Below, one piece after another: positions 1 to 11,886 of a stretch of DNA of 64,000 bases (position 1 is its first letter; the number at the start of each line of letters is the position of its first letter). The stretch is from Collybiopsis luxurians FD-317 M1. Taxonomy: Eukaryota; Basidiomycota; Agaricomycetes; Agaricales; Omphalotaceae. The stretch lies in contig KN834790.1 in assembly GCA_000827265.1 (NCBI GenBank), forward strand, positions 399,325 to 463,324, given 5' to 3'. The translations under genes and the position numbers were made by a program. A model generated the notes under the pieces. The model saw nothing but the letters and a program-made list of their open reading frames with translations, ran no database searches and was not told the DNA's origin.

Positions 1-3000
1 GGGGAATCGAAATCATCGAAAAGTTCTTCTTCGTCGACCTCAGGATGTCCTCGTTTCCTCGAGGAGGTATGATTGCGATTGCGATGATTTGCATGCTTGT
101 GTTGACAGCGTATCGGCGAGCCATCGTCGTCGCTCGAGCCCTTGACGGGAGACTTCCATAAGGGTGGTTGGAGACGAGGAGGGAGGGGACCAACGGCACG
201 GTAGTACTACAGATGCGAAGATGAGATAGTCGACGTGGTCTTATTGAAGATGTGAGGATCTCGATCAGGGTCCACTTACCTCCCGACACTCCTCACAGTC
301 TTCCGCAACTGCCAGCTGTTTCCTCGCGTTGCCCCTCACAACCTCATTATACTCGTAAGCAAACCCTCCATTCCGCGACGGATCAATCTCGTATAATTCA
401 TTGATTGTTTTGGGAGCGCGGGTATCTCCTTCCTCATCACCATCCTTCTTCCTCCCATATCTCCCATGACCTTTAAACGGCATATAGTCATCCAACGGAC
501 CCTTTCGGCCTTGCTTCTTCGACGTCGTCGCCGCCTGTCGTTTGCGTTCCATCCATCGATCTCCATTTGTGGGCGTCTCCGTCTCCCATACTCTCTCTTT
601 TCCTTTTCCTTTTCCTTTCCCAGATTCTGAGTAAACAGCCTGATTTTTATCCTGGGATCTATCAGCTGCTCGATCTCGATCTTCATCACTTTTCCTGCTC
701 TCCATGTCACCATCGCTCCTCCGTCTATCCCTGCTCCTATTCTCCTTGTTTTCTAAATCGTCTGCGGCAGCCACAAGTTCCGCTAAAAGTGCCGCACCGC
801 CGTCGGTCTTTCGTCTGTCCTTCTTCTCTTCGCCCGTCCTCGTCCCTTTGTCTTTTACAAACATCGGAACAGCAGCAGAAGTTGTATCGGGACCCCGGTC
901 TCCGCTTCTGTCCCTTCCACTACTGGGAATGCGCTGATTCTCGTCGGATCTGAAGTACTTCCGCGGTCGTGGTGATTCATCGTACTCGTCACCCCTGCCA
1001 TTTTGGGGTTTGTGCTTATCATTGTCTACGAATTCGATGTCAGGCGAAACTGAGCGGGAGCGAGGACGAGGAAGCGGAGCTCGTGCAGCACGGGAAAGGG
1101 TGTCCGGATACTTCGAAAACGAAGTAGGATTGATTGGAGCGGCAGAAGCGCTGGGATTATAATTGGACGATTTTGGGTTAGTAGCATTAGCAGAGGACGA
1201 TGTGCTTGGTCTGGCAGATTTGGGAATGACTGCAGGAGAGGGAGGAGCGGCGATAGCGCTACGATTAGGTGGTCGCGAGGAAACATTATCTGAAGGAGCC
1301 GCAGGTGTGGTAGATTCCGACTCCGCATCCGTGTTTTTTAGCGGTGAAGAATTGAGGACCAAGACACGGGGTAGAGTTGGGGAGCATGACGAAAGGCGTG
1401 AAGGAGCTAGAGAGGGAAGAGGCCTTCGTTGATGTTGCTGCGAGCGTGGTTGAGAAGGCGGTGGTGGCGAGACTAGCGAAGATACGCCTTTTCCTTGTGA
1501 AATTATGGGTGAGAGCGTGGGCCCGGTTGACTTTGAGATGACGGTACGGGTGATGGAGGTCGGGGCCGGAAATTGAGACCAGCGTACTGATGAAAAGAAG
1601 AAAAAGTTAGTACAGACCAAGGGGTGGGATTAGATTTGAAACTTACGTGACTGAGATTCATCCTCTGTCTCTGAATCAGGAACTTGGGCCGCCGGAGCCT
1701 TCCCCAATTTGGAATCTGGGGAGGCAGAGGACGAAGGGATTTTTGGAAGAGCAAAACTAAGCGACCTCGAGTTAGAATTAGAAGTCCTGACTTTAGACTT
1801 TTGAACGGAAACTGTAGTGAATACCAGTATGCATGAGCATAATGTGATCTTTATATGGGAGAGCACTTACATTGCGCATCAGCATCGTCGCCCTGAGAGC
1901 TGCCCAAGGTATTGGTATTCTTTGATTTGGTACTTGGGACGTGAGTTTCGCAGTGCTGTGGATTTTGAGCAGCTATAATGAGCGTCCTGTTGACAGAATC
2001 AGAGGGGATTGGATCGACTAAGGGCGGGTCGGGGGCAGGCCCATTATTAGCTAGAGATAGAGTGAGATTCACGAAGGTTGAAGACGGACAAGTAATCTGG
2101 TACCTTCGCTCGATGTCAACGAAAACTTTCCAGGAGCTTGCTGATTGACTTTGGAAGAGTCACCAAGGGGTGAAGTTGCCACGGCTGGAACTGAAGCAGT
2201 AGTCGATGCGAGTTCGAATACTAGCCGTGAATTAGACGCGTCCCTTGGTCACAAAGTTTGCAACGACTCACATGTGGAATCCTCCAAATTATCCAGCTGT
2301 TTGAGTTTGTATTTCTTGCCCGCAACAATCTTGAATAATTCCTTCGCTCTCTCCTTCCCGTTGAACCCAAATTGTTTATCGTACTGCTGAAACTCTGCAA
2401 TCTCCGCAGCGCAGAATATCCACCGCTTAAAGCTTTGCCACTTGTCATAATCCTTCTGACGACGCTGTGCAGCTAGTTCATTGCATTGGACGGTGTCTTC
2501 AAGGCGAGAAACAAGATTCTTATTTTCAGCGGAAAGGCGACGACATGATGAAGCACTGTAGAGCATTTAAACCAGACGAGACAAGGAATTGAAACATGAT
2601 AAACATACCTGTCTTCTTTTTCACGTCGCAATGTCGAATTTTCCTCTTCTAATTCCTTTTCTCTCGCTCCCATCTTTTCATTCAACCTCGCCGCTTCTTC
2701 CAAGTCGTTCTTCAGCTTCCCAACCAGCTCTAAGCAATTACGATAGGTGAGTCCACCGAAGTCATTCTCAGCCCGCATTCCATCAATGTAAACCTGCGCC
2801 TCCATGACATCGGGGAAACCCAAATCCTCTACTAGTTTCTTCGTCCGGTTTTTTAGGTCCCATAACGATTCGCGCAATTGAGTATTATGAAACTTTTGCT
2901 TGTCAAGGGCGATTTTGTACTTTTGGATTTCTTCGTCATGCTTTCGTTGGATAGCTTTATCGCGTGTGCGGAGGGCGGTACTCTGGACGGTGGATGGCAC

Positions 3001-3135
3001 ATCTGACATGGAAGATGATGGTCTAGGTGTAGAGAGTAAACCGGCCGAATCTCTGTAGAGACGGTCACATGATGCGCGTTCGTGACTCAAATTCCCACGC
3101 AAGATTGGAACGCTTTCCACAAAAACAGATATCAT
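1..3135 (-). CDS. Sae2/CtIP/Ctp1-family DNA-end-resection factor (3' end cut by window edge)
   Basis: Multi-exon minus-strand gene. Probable exons: 3135-2609, 2555-2266, 2222-2104, 2051-1871, 1811-1647, 1586-280 and 206 to beyond base 1, each with GT-AG borders. The N-terminal third is a heptad-like coiled coil (residues about 60-180 from 3135). The middle is Ser/Arg/Lys-rich and looks disordered. The C-terminal part (390-280, then 206 on) carries the family hallmark: a block reading NEVVRGNARKQL, then CEEC, then YYRAVGPLPPRLQPP across the last intron and an HKH..HRNR segment like the CxxC/RHR motif. In this family the C-terminus activates Mre11 nuclease with MRX/MRN at double-strand breaks and the coiled coil oligomerises. 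The start is uncertain: ATG at 3135, or an internal ATG at 3009 (MSDVPS). Family call firm, exon ends approximate. The true C-terminus is outside the window. Confidence 0.77.
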
Positions 3136-3344
3136 GAGATTGAACCCGGTCTACTAGCAGAGCTCGCACGGATGGCTTGGGCCGTGCCCAAAATACTAGC
3201 TGGGAAAACTTAGCTGATCAACTCGAGCGAGTTCTTTATCATGGATGGATCGAGTGTTGCACTACACCATATCGGAGCTTGCACGAGGGTCATAGCCTTT
3301 CAGTTTAAATTCAGCACATTTCAATACATATAACACTGGAAGAG

Positions 3345-4306
3345 TCAAGGTTTCCTTGCAAGAATGGTGTAAAAGGTAGAGACTGCCTTGTCCGAGTTAT
3401 TCCATTCATCAGTTGATCCTTCGAGCAGTTCATCGTACTCCTTTTCCGTTGTCACAAGGCCATAACCACCTGCACTCAGCACGTGCACCTTTGTTCCTTT
3501 CCATAGATCCCGCCAATCCTCACTGCGATATCCAGTCTCTCCTGACCGTCCTATAGTTACCTGCCGAGCCTCACGCCGGACATCTACGAAACCAACTTCC
3601 GCCAGAATACTTGGAAGATATGTGCCCAGATCACTAATGATCCCCCTCTCTGCATACATCGCCAAGATCAAGGACTCTAACTTCTTCGAGCAAGGACCAA
3701 CACCAAAATCTGAATCCTTTTCGTCATGCTCGAGCAACTCTACCCATCCTCCAGGTGATAGCACTCTGAACAGCTCGCTGACGGCTTTACGCCAACGAAG
3801 ATCATTCATTGCTCCTACCAAAAGCCGCTGGTGTGCATATGAAAATGTTCCAGACCATTCCGCTGGCAAATTTACCACCGAGTGCACGGAGAAATGGACG
3901 TTCGAAGGGTGAGTTGCGGGAAACTGCTTATCGGAAATATCGATACATTCCATGTCGAGCACAATACCTTCCTCTTTGTTTTGTTCGGAGAACTCGAGAG
4001 CCCACAGGCCTACAGATCACGGCTTAGTGGCATTTTTATTAAGGGGAAGGTCAGAATTTACCAGTTCCTGCTCCGCTTTCAAGCACACGATATCCGGTCT
4101 GCAGCTCCATCGGTACTAGTGAAAGCTTGTTCTCAAAAGCCCTGGTAACGACCCTGTGTTGAGAGTTCAACCTTGATTAAATTAGTCTTTTCAGTTAGAG
4201 AAGCGTATTGGGTGCAGAGAAACCTTGTAGTTTCCGACTCATCAGCGGGAAGAAGATAGTGCACAGACGCATAATATCGCTGTCTGTTAAGCTCGTCTAT
4301 ATGCAT
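3345..4306 (-). CDS. Class I SAM-dependent methyltransferase, paralogue A
   Basis: First of six tandem paralogues. Three exons: a short first exon (start ATG 4306; MHIDELNRQRYYAS, then YLLPADESETTR); a second exon carrying helix LNTQHRVLTRAFENK-like sequence and motif I VLESGAGTG; and a third, about 3988-3345, holding the rest of the Rossmann fold. The second intron cuts inside the SAM-binding glycine loop. Exon 3 shows an acidic DMECIDISD strand, GTFSYAHQRLL, the post-core FRVLSPGGWVELLEHD strand/loop, RSEDWRDLWKG, and the invariant tail TILARKP. About 285 residues, usual for fungal small-molecule methyltransferases of the Methyltransf_23/25 type. The substrate is unknown, and no synthase gene sits beside it. 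A TATA-like CTTTATA (read TATAAAG on the minus strand) lies 36 nt upstream of the ATG. Confidence 0.85.
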
Positions 4307-4838
4307 GGGAACTGCTGGGTGGGTATGGTCATAGAGCCAGGCTTTATACAGTGCGCTGGGGGAATGTTCAGCCCTCGTTTGTCCATGAGAAATGTTGGGT
4401 GGATACGGTCATAGAACATCATGTATAGCGTGAGTGCATCGGCCATGTCATCTCATCTCATGTCATATAGAGTTTCTCAGATGCTTTGTATAGTCCAACT
4501 CATCTCTTTTCCAGTTTCCAGATGCCGAATGGACGCCGGAGAACTAGAAATTAAACTTGCTTCTGTGCAGCCGAGTGCAGCGGTCGGGTGACAAACCACG
4601 GCAAGAGAATGGGAAAATTAAAGGTAGGTGTTAGTGCTTCGGAAGAACTGGTGTAGACCGTGTCGATTCTGCAGAACCTGGATCTAGCTTCCTGTACTTA
4701 ATCATAGATAACATAGAGATAATAGTGAGATAAAATAATGATTAGATAGTCACGAGTAACTTTCCATTACTCAGCTGTTACACTCATTCAAATTCAGAAC
4801 CGTGTCATTACAATGTACGAGGAGGTATGCGAAAAAGG
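4307..4838. other. Spacer between methyltransferases A and B
   Basis: Holds the promoter of A and the 3' flank of B. No further coding evidence or RNA gene seen. Confidence 0.6.
4342..4348 (-). promoter_or_regulatory. TATA box of methyltransferase A
   Basis: TATAAAG on the coding strand, 36 nt from the ATG, matching the position of the boxes in C, E and F. Confidence 0.55.
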
Positions 4839-5812
4839 TCAAGGTTTTCTAGCTAAAATTGTGCAGAAGGCACAACGCGCCTCGTTCGAGCTGTTCCATT
4901 CCTGCAATGATCCTTGCAGTAACTCGTTATATTCCTCTTCTGTTTTCACAAATCCATAACCATCTCCATTGAGCACCTGCTGCTTCGTTCCTTCCCAGAT
5001 ATCCCGCCAATCTTCACTGCGATATCCAGTCTCCCCCGACCGTCCTATGGTAACTTTTCGAGCTTCGCGCCGGACATCCACGAAGCCAGCTTCCGCCAAA
5101 AGTCGTGGAAGATATGCACCTAAATCAATGATGACCCCCCTTTCTGCATACATTGCCATGATCAAGTCCTGCAATTTCTTCGAGTATGGACCGACGCCGA
5201 AATCAGAGTCTTTTGCGTCATGCTCCACTAGCTCTACCCATCCTCCAGGTGCCAGCACTCTAAATACTTCGCCGATAGCTTTACGCCAACGAGAATCATT
5301 CATTGCCGCTGTCAAAAGCCGGTTGTGTGCGTATGAGAATGTCCCAGTCCATTCAGCTGGCAAGTCTGTAATAGAGTGGACAGAAAAATGGGTGTTTGAA
5401 GGGTAAGTTGCGGGAAACTGCTTGTCGGAAATGTCGATACATTCCATGTCTAGCACGATACCTTCTTTCTTGTTTTGTTCAAAGAACTCGAGGGCCCATA
5501 TTCCTAGAAGTTCACGGCTCAGTGGCCCTTCTACCGAGTGAGAAGGGCAAAGTCATACCAGTTCCAGTTCCGCTTTCAAGTACACGATGTCCGGTCCGTA
5601 ATTTCAATGGCGCCAGTGAAAGCTTGTTCTCGAAAGCCCTGGTAACAATCTGGTGTTGTATATTCAATCTATACTGAATCAGTCTCGTTCCTATTTAGCT
5701 AGGAGAAATGTATTCTGTGCAGAGACCTTGCGGTTTCCAACTCATCTGCTGGGTAGAGATAATTCTGAGCCGCGGCAAAATGTCGTTGTCGGACCTGTTT
5801 ACCCGTATTCAT
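4839..5812 (-). CDS. Class I SAM-dependent methyltransferase, paralogue B
   Basis: Same three-exon layout as its neighbours. Start ATG at 5812 (MNTGKQVRQRHFAAAQNYLY, then PADELETAR). Motif I is VLESGTGTG, split by intron 2. Exon 3 (about 5480-4839) repeats the family landmarks: LDMECIDISDKQFPAT, GTFSYAHNRLL, FRVLAPGGWVELVEHD, TIGRSGETGYRSEDWRD and the TILARKP tail. It is the closest relative of A by eye; both have DMECIDISD and KDSDFGVGP. It lacks the clear TATA box that A, C, E and F have at the same spacing; the matching position reads TGCAAAAAG on the coding strand. Coding frame appears intact. Substrate unknown. Confidence 0.84.
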
Positions 5813-6260
5813 GGGAACCGTTGGGTAAGTCTGGTAGAGCACTTTTTGCAGCGAAAGGGAATCTGTTGTTTCATACTCCTTAGATATCTGGTAGATTAGT
5901 AAAACCAAACCCTCCAAATTCCCTACCTCTTTGCCAGATGTTGAACGTGCGAAAATGGGCGATCGGGGCGAGCGCATGGCGGGTACGAGTTCGGAAGAGT
6001 GAATAATGCATAGGATCCTGGGGCTGAGATAGAAGTACCGTGGAGTCAATGAGCCAAAGGGAGATTAAAGGTAATGGCGAGTGGGTGCGCTGACTAAAGG
6101 AAAATTGAACATAAACTGACTGTAATTGCATTCATTCCGAACTCGTGATGTGTGTTAATGTACCGTCGGAAAATCGGCAACTACAAATACGCAGTCAAGA
6201 TTTCAGAGCAAATTGGAATGACTTCATGATTAAATACGTGGCTGAGGCATGCGGAAATTA
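5813..6260. other. Spacer between methyltransferases B and C
   Basis: Contains the promoter of B (no clear TATA box) and the 3' flank of C. Nothing else recognised. Confidence 0.6.
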
Positions 6261-7218
6261 TCAAGGCTTTCTGGCTAAAATTGTGCAAAAGGTGGTGCCC
6301 GCATCGGTCGAGTTATTCCATTCCTGCGCTGATCCTTGCAACAATTCCTCGATTTCCTCTTCTGTCTTCGCAATACCATATCCATCTGCACTTAGCCAAG
6401 GCTGTTTCATCCCCCCCCACATATCCCGCCATTCCTCACTGCGATATCCATTTTCTCCCGACCGCCCTATTGGTACAAGTCGAACTTCACGCCGGACATC
6501 GACGAAACCAACTTCCGCCAATATAGGTAGGAGAAATGTACCCAAATTATCAATGATCCCCGTCTCGGCACACATTGCCAAACACATGGATTTTAGCTTC
6601 TTCGACCACGGACCAGTGTCAAAATGATAACCGCTCGCATCAGGCTCGACCAGCTCTACCCAACCGCCAGGTGAGAGTACTCTGAACAGCTCGCCGACGG
6701 CTTGACGCCATCGAGAGTCATTCATTGCTCCTATTAAGAGCCGCTGGTGTGCGTACGAGAATGTTCCTGTCCACTCTGCAGGCAAGTCTACCACAGAGTG
6801 AACGGAGAAATTGACGTTCGAGGGGTGAGTGGAGGGAAATTGCCTATCGGAAATATCGATACATTCGATATTCAGCATGATACCTTCTTCCTTGTTCTGT
6901 TGGGCAAACTCGGACGCCCAAATTCCTAGATGATTTCAGGTTAGTGACGATGTGGAAGTACTCAAGATGATCACACCAGTTCCCGCTCCGCTTTCAAGCA
7001 CACGATCTCCGGTCTGTAACTCCAAAGGTGCCAATGAAAGCCTGTTTTCAAAGGCTTTCGTAAGGACCCGGTGTTGTGTGTTTAACCTTTGGTAAGAATT
7101 GACCTTTCTAGCCATGGGGATTGCGGATTTTGGAGACTGACCTCGTAGTTTCGGACTCATCAGCGGGAAGGACATATTGTTTTGACGCATAATATCGCTC
7201 TTGGCTCTGCTCGTTCAT
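6261..7218 (-). CDS. Class I SAM-dependent methyltransferase, paralogue C
   Basis: Start ATG at 7218 (MNEQSQERYYASKQYVL, then PADESETTR). Exon 2 encodes LNTQHRVLTKAFENRLSLAP and DRVLESGAGTG; exon 3 (about 6930-6261) begins with the WASEFAQQ-type sequence and carries IECIDISDRQFPSTHP, GTFSYAHQRLL, FRVLSPGGWVELVEPD, GRSGENGYRSEEWRD and TILARKP. Two His/Tyr changes (SGYHFDTGP where A and B have SDFGVGP) sit in the substrate-cap region, so its substrate may differ. A TATATAAATAG box on the coding strand at 7266-7256 lies 38 nt from the ATG. Intact frame, no sign of decay. Confidence 0.85.
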
Positions 7219-7255
7219 TGCTCCTGAGAAGCACTGGGTAAGTAGAGGTGGAATA

Positions 7256-7266
7256 CTATTTATATA
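7256..7266 (-). promoter_or_regulatory. TATA box of methyltransferase C
   Basis: TATATAAATAG on the coding strand, 38 nt upstream of the ATG at 7218. Confidence 0.6.
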
Positions 7267-7434
7267 CTGCCAGGGAATATCTCACGTATTTTACAAAGGA
7301 TTCCTTAGATTCCCACTCATACTCCAAATTCCGAATGAAAATATACGTCAAAATAGAATCGGATCCGATGACACTACGTTTTAACGGGATACTATCAATC
7401 GAAGCCTGCTTCTACCCATCTAAGTTAGTGCATA

Positions 7435-8396
7435 CTAAGGCTTCCTGGCTATAATCGTGTAGAAGGTACAGCCTGCCTCGCTTGAATTGTTCCATTCTGC
7501 CACTGATTGCTGCAAAAGTTCCTCATACTCCTCTTCTGTCTTAACAAAGCCATAACCGCCTTCATTAAGCAAAGGCTGTTTCATCCCTTCCAACAGATCC
7601 CGCCAATCCTCACTGCGATATACATTCTCGCCCGAATGTCCTATAGGCACCTGTCGAGTCTCATAGTGAACATTTACAAAACCGATCTCCTCCAATATAC
7701 GCGGAAGGTATACACCTAGATCACCCATAACTCCCTTGCCCGGAAGTGCTGTCAGCATTAAGGATTCCAGCTTCTTCGACTCTGGCCCGACGCCAAAGTA
7801 AAGATGCTCTGCCTCAGGTTCAACCAGCTCTATCCATCCTCCAGGTGATAACACTCTGAATAATTCGCTCACGGCTTTGTGCCATCGCAAGTCGTCCATT
7901 GCTAGTAATAGACATCGCTGGTGTGCGTACGAGAACGTCCCGCTCCATTTGTCTGGCAAATCTGTCACAGATTGCACAGAGAAATCGATGTTTGAAGGAT
8001 GAGTCACGGGAAACTGCTTATCGGAAATATCGATGCATTCGATACTCAGTAAAACACCATTTCGCTTGCTTTGTTCCGAGAACTCGAGGGCCCACACTCC
8101 TAGATTTTTGCGATTCAGTGACTTTTTGTGGAATGCTGGGCAAAAATATACCAGTTCCCGCTCCGCTCTCGAGTACACGATCGCTTGATTGTAACTTCAG
8201 CGGCGCCAATGAAAGCTTATTCTCGAATGCCCTGGTCAAGACTCGGTGTTGTGTGTTCAACCTCGATTGGAATGAGTATGTCGAGCGGCAAGAATCGTCG
8301 TTTATAGACTGACCTTGTTGTCTCGGATTCATCAGCAGGAAGGAGATATTGCTTTGATGCATAATATCGCTGTTGGTCAACCTCGACCTTATTCAT
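7435..8396 (-). CDS. Class I SAM-dependent methyltransferase, paralogue D
   Basis: Start ATG at 8396 (MNKVEVDQQRYYASKQYLL, then PADESETTR). Exon 2 carries LNTQHRVLTRAFENKLSLAP and DRVLESGAGTG; exon 3 opens with GVWALEFSEQSK and includes LSIECIDISDKQFPVTHP, SVTDLPDKWSGTFSYAHQR, FRVLSPGGWIELVEPE, GHSGENVYRSEDWRD and the tail TIIARKP. Intron 2 happens to be open in the coding frame, so an uninterrupted frame runs from 8178 to 7435; paralogue comparison says this is an intron, not coding. As in B, the conserved TATA position is degenerate. Substrate unknown. Confidence 0.84.
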
Positions 8397-8931
8397 GGGA
8401 TGCGCTAGGTAGGTGTATGTATAGAGGAGTATTTCTGGCGGAGAAATTATCCGCTTCTTGCAATCTGGGCTCCTTATATGCTCGGTTGTGCCGCCGTATA
8501 ATGCGATAGTTGAGCATGCAATGAAAACACCGGAAATTACTAACTCGTACTAGTAGCAGCTATAGCATGCTCGTTACCCCTTTCAGTGGCAGGAGATAGC
8601 ACTTGTGGTATATACACAAACATATGTGGTGGGCCCGGGATAGTCCATACTTCTGTGTACTTACTATCTTTCTCGAGGATCCCCTATCTTTCTCGGGGAT
8701 CCTCTATCTTTCGATTCTCTTGCCTACCCACGTCACCTGCTCCTCACCCATCACCCATTCTTTCTCGTACTCCTAATCATCGAATTTCTTTTCTTTAGAA
8801 TTACCTTTTCTTAATAGTTGCCAACATACCTGAAGGGAGGTGACGAGTCTGGCGAAGCCTTATCGCGGACGGCTTAGGGATCGCGCCACCTTCGGAGCGG
8901 CAATCTGTACAACGATTTCGGGTGGATTAAC
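8397..8931. other. Upstream region of methyltransferase D
   Basis: A short triplicated CTATCTTTCTCG/GGGGATCC-like motif lies at about 8668-8715. No gene recognised. Confidence 0.5.
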
Positions 8932-9138
8932 TGTTGAGAAAAGGTTATGGCAAGTACTTTAGGAATAGTAAAACTTCTTGTTGTTTAGCTACTCTACGTA
9001 CATCTTTTATACCTAGAGTAACTACTTCTAGAATATTCTACTAATTTCAATAATACTTAAAGAGATTACTAAGAAACAATGGAGCACTGCTTGAGTCGCT
9101 CCTAGAATGTGTAAGTACCTTCTCGCACATTCTCAACA
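8932..9138. mobile_element. Solo LTR, TGTTGAGAA...TTCTCAACA family, copy 1
   Basis: A 207-bp sequence with inverted ends TGTTGAGAA and TTCTCAACA, flanked by the 5-bp direct repeat TTAAC (8927-8931 and 9139-9143). A near-identical copy with its own target duplication sits at 31847-32054. The 5'-TG...CA-3' ends, 5-bp target duplication and lack of internal sequence are those of a solo LTR left by recombination of a retrotransposon. It differs internally from the LTR of the complete copia element at 34.9 kb. Confidence 0.85.
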
Positions 9139-9143
9139 TTAAC

Positions 9144-9980
9144 TAAATACGGTATAACTTCCTAATTTACTCAACATTGTTCATTGCTATGTACTTTACT
9201 TCCTACCTTCACCTCCTTGTTATATACAGGACTTTTCCTTAATGATACAATTGCAAATCATCTTTGCCCTCCAACCCACGGTGGGAATACTCGACGGAGT
9301 CTAAGTATATGGAGCAAGAAACTCTGTGACCACAGAATCCCAAGAACGCAGTTACAAAAGTACCGAGCACGACTCGGTCTAGCTATATTTTATTTATTTA
9401 TTTCTTCTCATATTCTTTCTCCTTCCGGACTGCGCGGTCTGTTGACGCGTTGCTCACCGAATTTCGTTCTTCTTGGTATTCCCAAAGACTTGGGTGGTAT
9501 AAGCACCTCTGCAGTAATACGTCCTACTAAATGAAGAGTTCTATCTTCATTCCGGTATGTATTAGCGGGCCGACGAATAGAAACCGGTCGGAGATTTGTT
9601 TCAATACTCATCCCCTGGCATGATTCCTCGATTCACCTTCGAATATTCACTCAGTACCTACTTTCCATGGCTTCTGGGCATTGACTGTCTTCCTTTGAAT
9701 CCACTCCAAATTTCTGGGCATAGGAGGGAAATGTTTTGAGAATTGTATCAAGAAGGAAGAGTGTTCCCGTCGGTGTTCATTGCATGAAGCAGAATAGATA
9801 CAAGTTCCGACCGTTCAGTTGGTTTCAGGTTAGAGACTGCGCTAACTCAACTCACCCTCTATTCGTTGAAGCAAAAATTCCTTTTTCTTTGCCGAGATTC
9901 GATGTGAGTTCACAATATAGGAAGTACTAGCAAGATCCTTCCTATTTGTTTGGAAGGTACAGTCGGCCTATTGTTCATCC
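9144..9980. other. Spacer without recognised gene
   Basis: AT-rich sequence between the solo LTR and the methyltransferase relic. Short open frames occur but none has family or codon support. Confidence 0.5.
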
Positions 9981-10141
9981 CTCGTATTCCTATACTGTTT
10001 TAACAAAACCAAGACCACCGGCTCTCGGTAGAATCTGTGTCAATGCAGATCGTGCTATCTCATTGTGGTACTCATTCTCTCCCGACGCATGCATCGACAG
10101 TCGTCTATTCTACGAAATCGATGTCTGCTAGGTGATGAGGC
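9981..10141 (-). pseudogene. Decayed methyltransferase exon-3 fragment between D and E
   Basis: Read on the minus strand, this stretch aligns by eye with the middle of exon 3: DIDFVE in place of EVGFVDV, then a GTCGGGAGAGAATGAGTACC block matching the codons for RSGENGYR, then GGTGGTCTTGGTTTTGT matching GGYGFV, ending in an ATACGAG block like EEYE. Several stops and small indels break the frame. It shows the array once had another member here. The sequence upstream of it (minus sense) belongs to a block duplicated between E and F. Confidence 0.6.
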
Positions 10142-10535
10142 GGAAATTCGAGAATCAGTACGTGCGTGGATTGATGATAATCTCACTACGGCTAACCGAC
10201 TCTAGCTCTGTGCCGGATGCCACAACTACAGTTGAAGGTATCCAAGCAATAAACCACTTCAAAGGATATATTGTGAGGAGTAACTCGTGAAACACATCAG
10301 TGGTTCGGAAGATTTCTGCATTTTGGGTGAAGCGATACACGCATACAGTCACGTTCAAATCGGCTAAGTTGTTCATTGGTCAGGAATTATTACCATTCGG
10401 TGCACTTATTCGCTTGACAGAGAATTGTGGCTTGCCGCTTCCCTTGTGTAAGTTGGGCGAATCACGGTATTCAAAAAGAATAGGAAGGGCTGCCACCAGA
10501 CGAAAACTCGCACGCCACCAAGTCATGATGGGGGT
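10122..10535. repeat. Segmental duplication flanking E, copy 1
   Basis: Matches 14114-14505 by eye through landmarks in the same order: an AAATTCGA block; a CGTGTATTGA/CGTGGATTGA block followed by GACGACAATC/GATGATAATC; ACACGCATACA; TTATTCGCTTAAC/TTATTCGCTTGAC; a CTCAAAAAGGATAG-like block; and CGCCACCAAGTCA. The two copies lie at equivalent places downstream of E and F, so the duplicated unit was a methyltransferase plus about 0.4 kb of flank. Confidence 0.65.
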
Positions 10536-10943
10536 TAGTGATTTTAACGAGCAGCCAATCCGAGCTTCCGAGCAAGTCCGAGCAAGTCCGAGCAAGTACG
10601 AGCAGGTATGGGCAAGTACGGGAATGTCCGAGTAATGTCCAATATGTCAGGTGGGGCTGGGTACTGCACGCTGAGCATCTTTACAGCGCCCCCAGGTAAT
10701 CGATTCAAAGATAATCTGTGGGAAGAAATATCAGAAATAAGCTGAATTGAACAGTGCCCTCTATTTGACTGATTTGACTGGTAATGGGTTTTTGTTCTTT
10801 CATTCAGACAGTCATCATCTCACCTTTGATGTTCATGAATTTTTTACTTTTTTTGACTGTCCACAGCTTCCACGCTCTTTAATCTTCTCTAATCTCTTTT
10901 TTCCAGCCTCATGTTATAGTTCATTACGTGTAGTATAATCTTG

Positions 10944-10993
10944 AGCCTATGATGTAATGGCACTTTTGCCAAAATGCCATTACATCATAGGCT
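10944..10993. repeat. 50-bp near-perfect palindrome
   Basis: AGCCTATGATGTAATGGCA is repeated in inverse orientation around a short centre that itself pairs (TTTTG/CAAAA). It lies inside the TIR element and could form a cruciform or be a fossil of two joined ends. Confidence 0.8.
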
Positions 10994-11630
10994 TAATGTG
11001 TTACCTGATTGAAGACCACATTCGAAAGCCTATAGGGAAGTGTTTTGGTGGTTTCGTTGAATGTGATGGGTACTACATTTATCGATTAGATCAACTTCTG
11101 ATGATTATTTGCTTCCTGAGTTATATTATTGATATAATTCAGGAGTGCACTATCGCATACCTCTTTGAAAACCTTTAAACCTAGCCAATATTTTGCACAC
11201 AAGAATCTGGTTTGTGCTTGTACTAGATACAGCTTTGACATTACCTTTATGGTACTCACAACCTTTTATCTGGAGGGCGCCTTCAAATGTTTCAGCTTCC
11301 TGCTCAACATTTCTCCATCCTCCGAGTCATGGCTATTCCATTATGTGCCTCACTTGTTCTAGCCCAACTTCGGTTGTAAGTCTTTAACTTTCACTTTGAT
11401 TCACTCTAACCAGCATTGGCAGTGAGGTCCAGAGTTTAAGTCAGACTCTGAAGGGGAGGAAGAGCAGCCTCCAAGTAATAAGCCCAGACCTAGGCCATGT
11501 ATGATAACTAGAGCAAAAAGTAGGAGGAGTTAGATTCAGTGAAGTAGTTACTTTATTACTATATGCAATTTACCTGTGCAACCTTCATCACTGCCTTTCT
11601 CTCCTGAAGACGCTTATGCCTGGTCATGCA

Positions 11631-11870
11631 AGCAAGTACAAGCAACTACAGGCACATCCGAGCAAGTACAAGCAGGTACGAGCAAGTACGAGCAAGTACG
11701 AGCAAGTACGAGCAAGTACGAGCAAGTACGAGCAAGTACAAGCAAGTACGAGCAAGTACGAGCAAGTACGAGCAAGTACGAGCAAGTACGAGCAAGTACG
11801 AGCAAGTACGAGCAAGTACAAGCAAGTACAAGCAAGTACAAGCAAGTACGAGCAGGTACGAGCAAGTACG
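11631..11870. repeat. 10-bp minisatellite, 24 in-register units
   Basis: Consensus AGCAAGTACG; 24 units without a single length change, with substitutions such as AGCAAGTACA and AGCAGGTACG. Because the unit has no stop in any frame on either strand and is 10 nt long, several long open frames arise across it on both strands; they are by-products. Followed by a 21-bp repeat (11887-12005). Confidence 0.95.
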
Positions 11871-11886
11871 AGCCACTGGTCCGAGT

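Noticed and set aside
7435..8178. Longer start of methyltransferase D reading through intron 2
   Set aside because: All five paralogues have an intron at this point, inside motif I; the open intron frame is chance.
11631..11870. CRISPR-like array
   Set aside because: Units are contiguous with no spacers, only 10 bp long, and the genome is eukaryotic.
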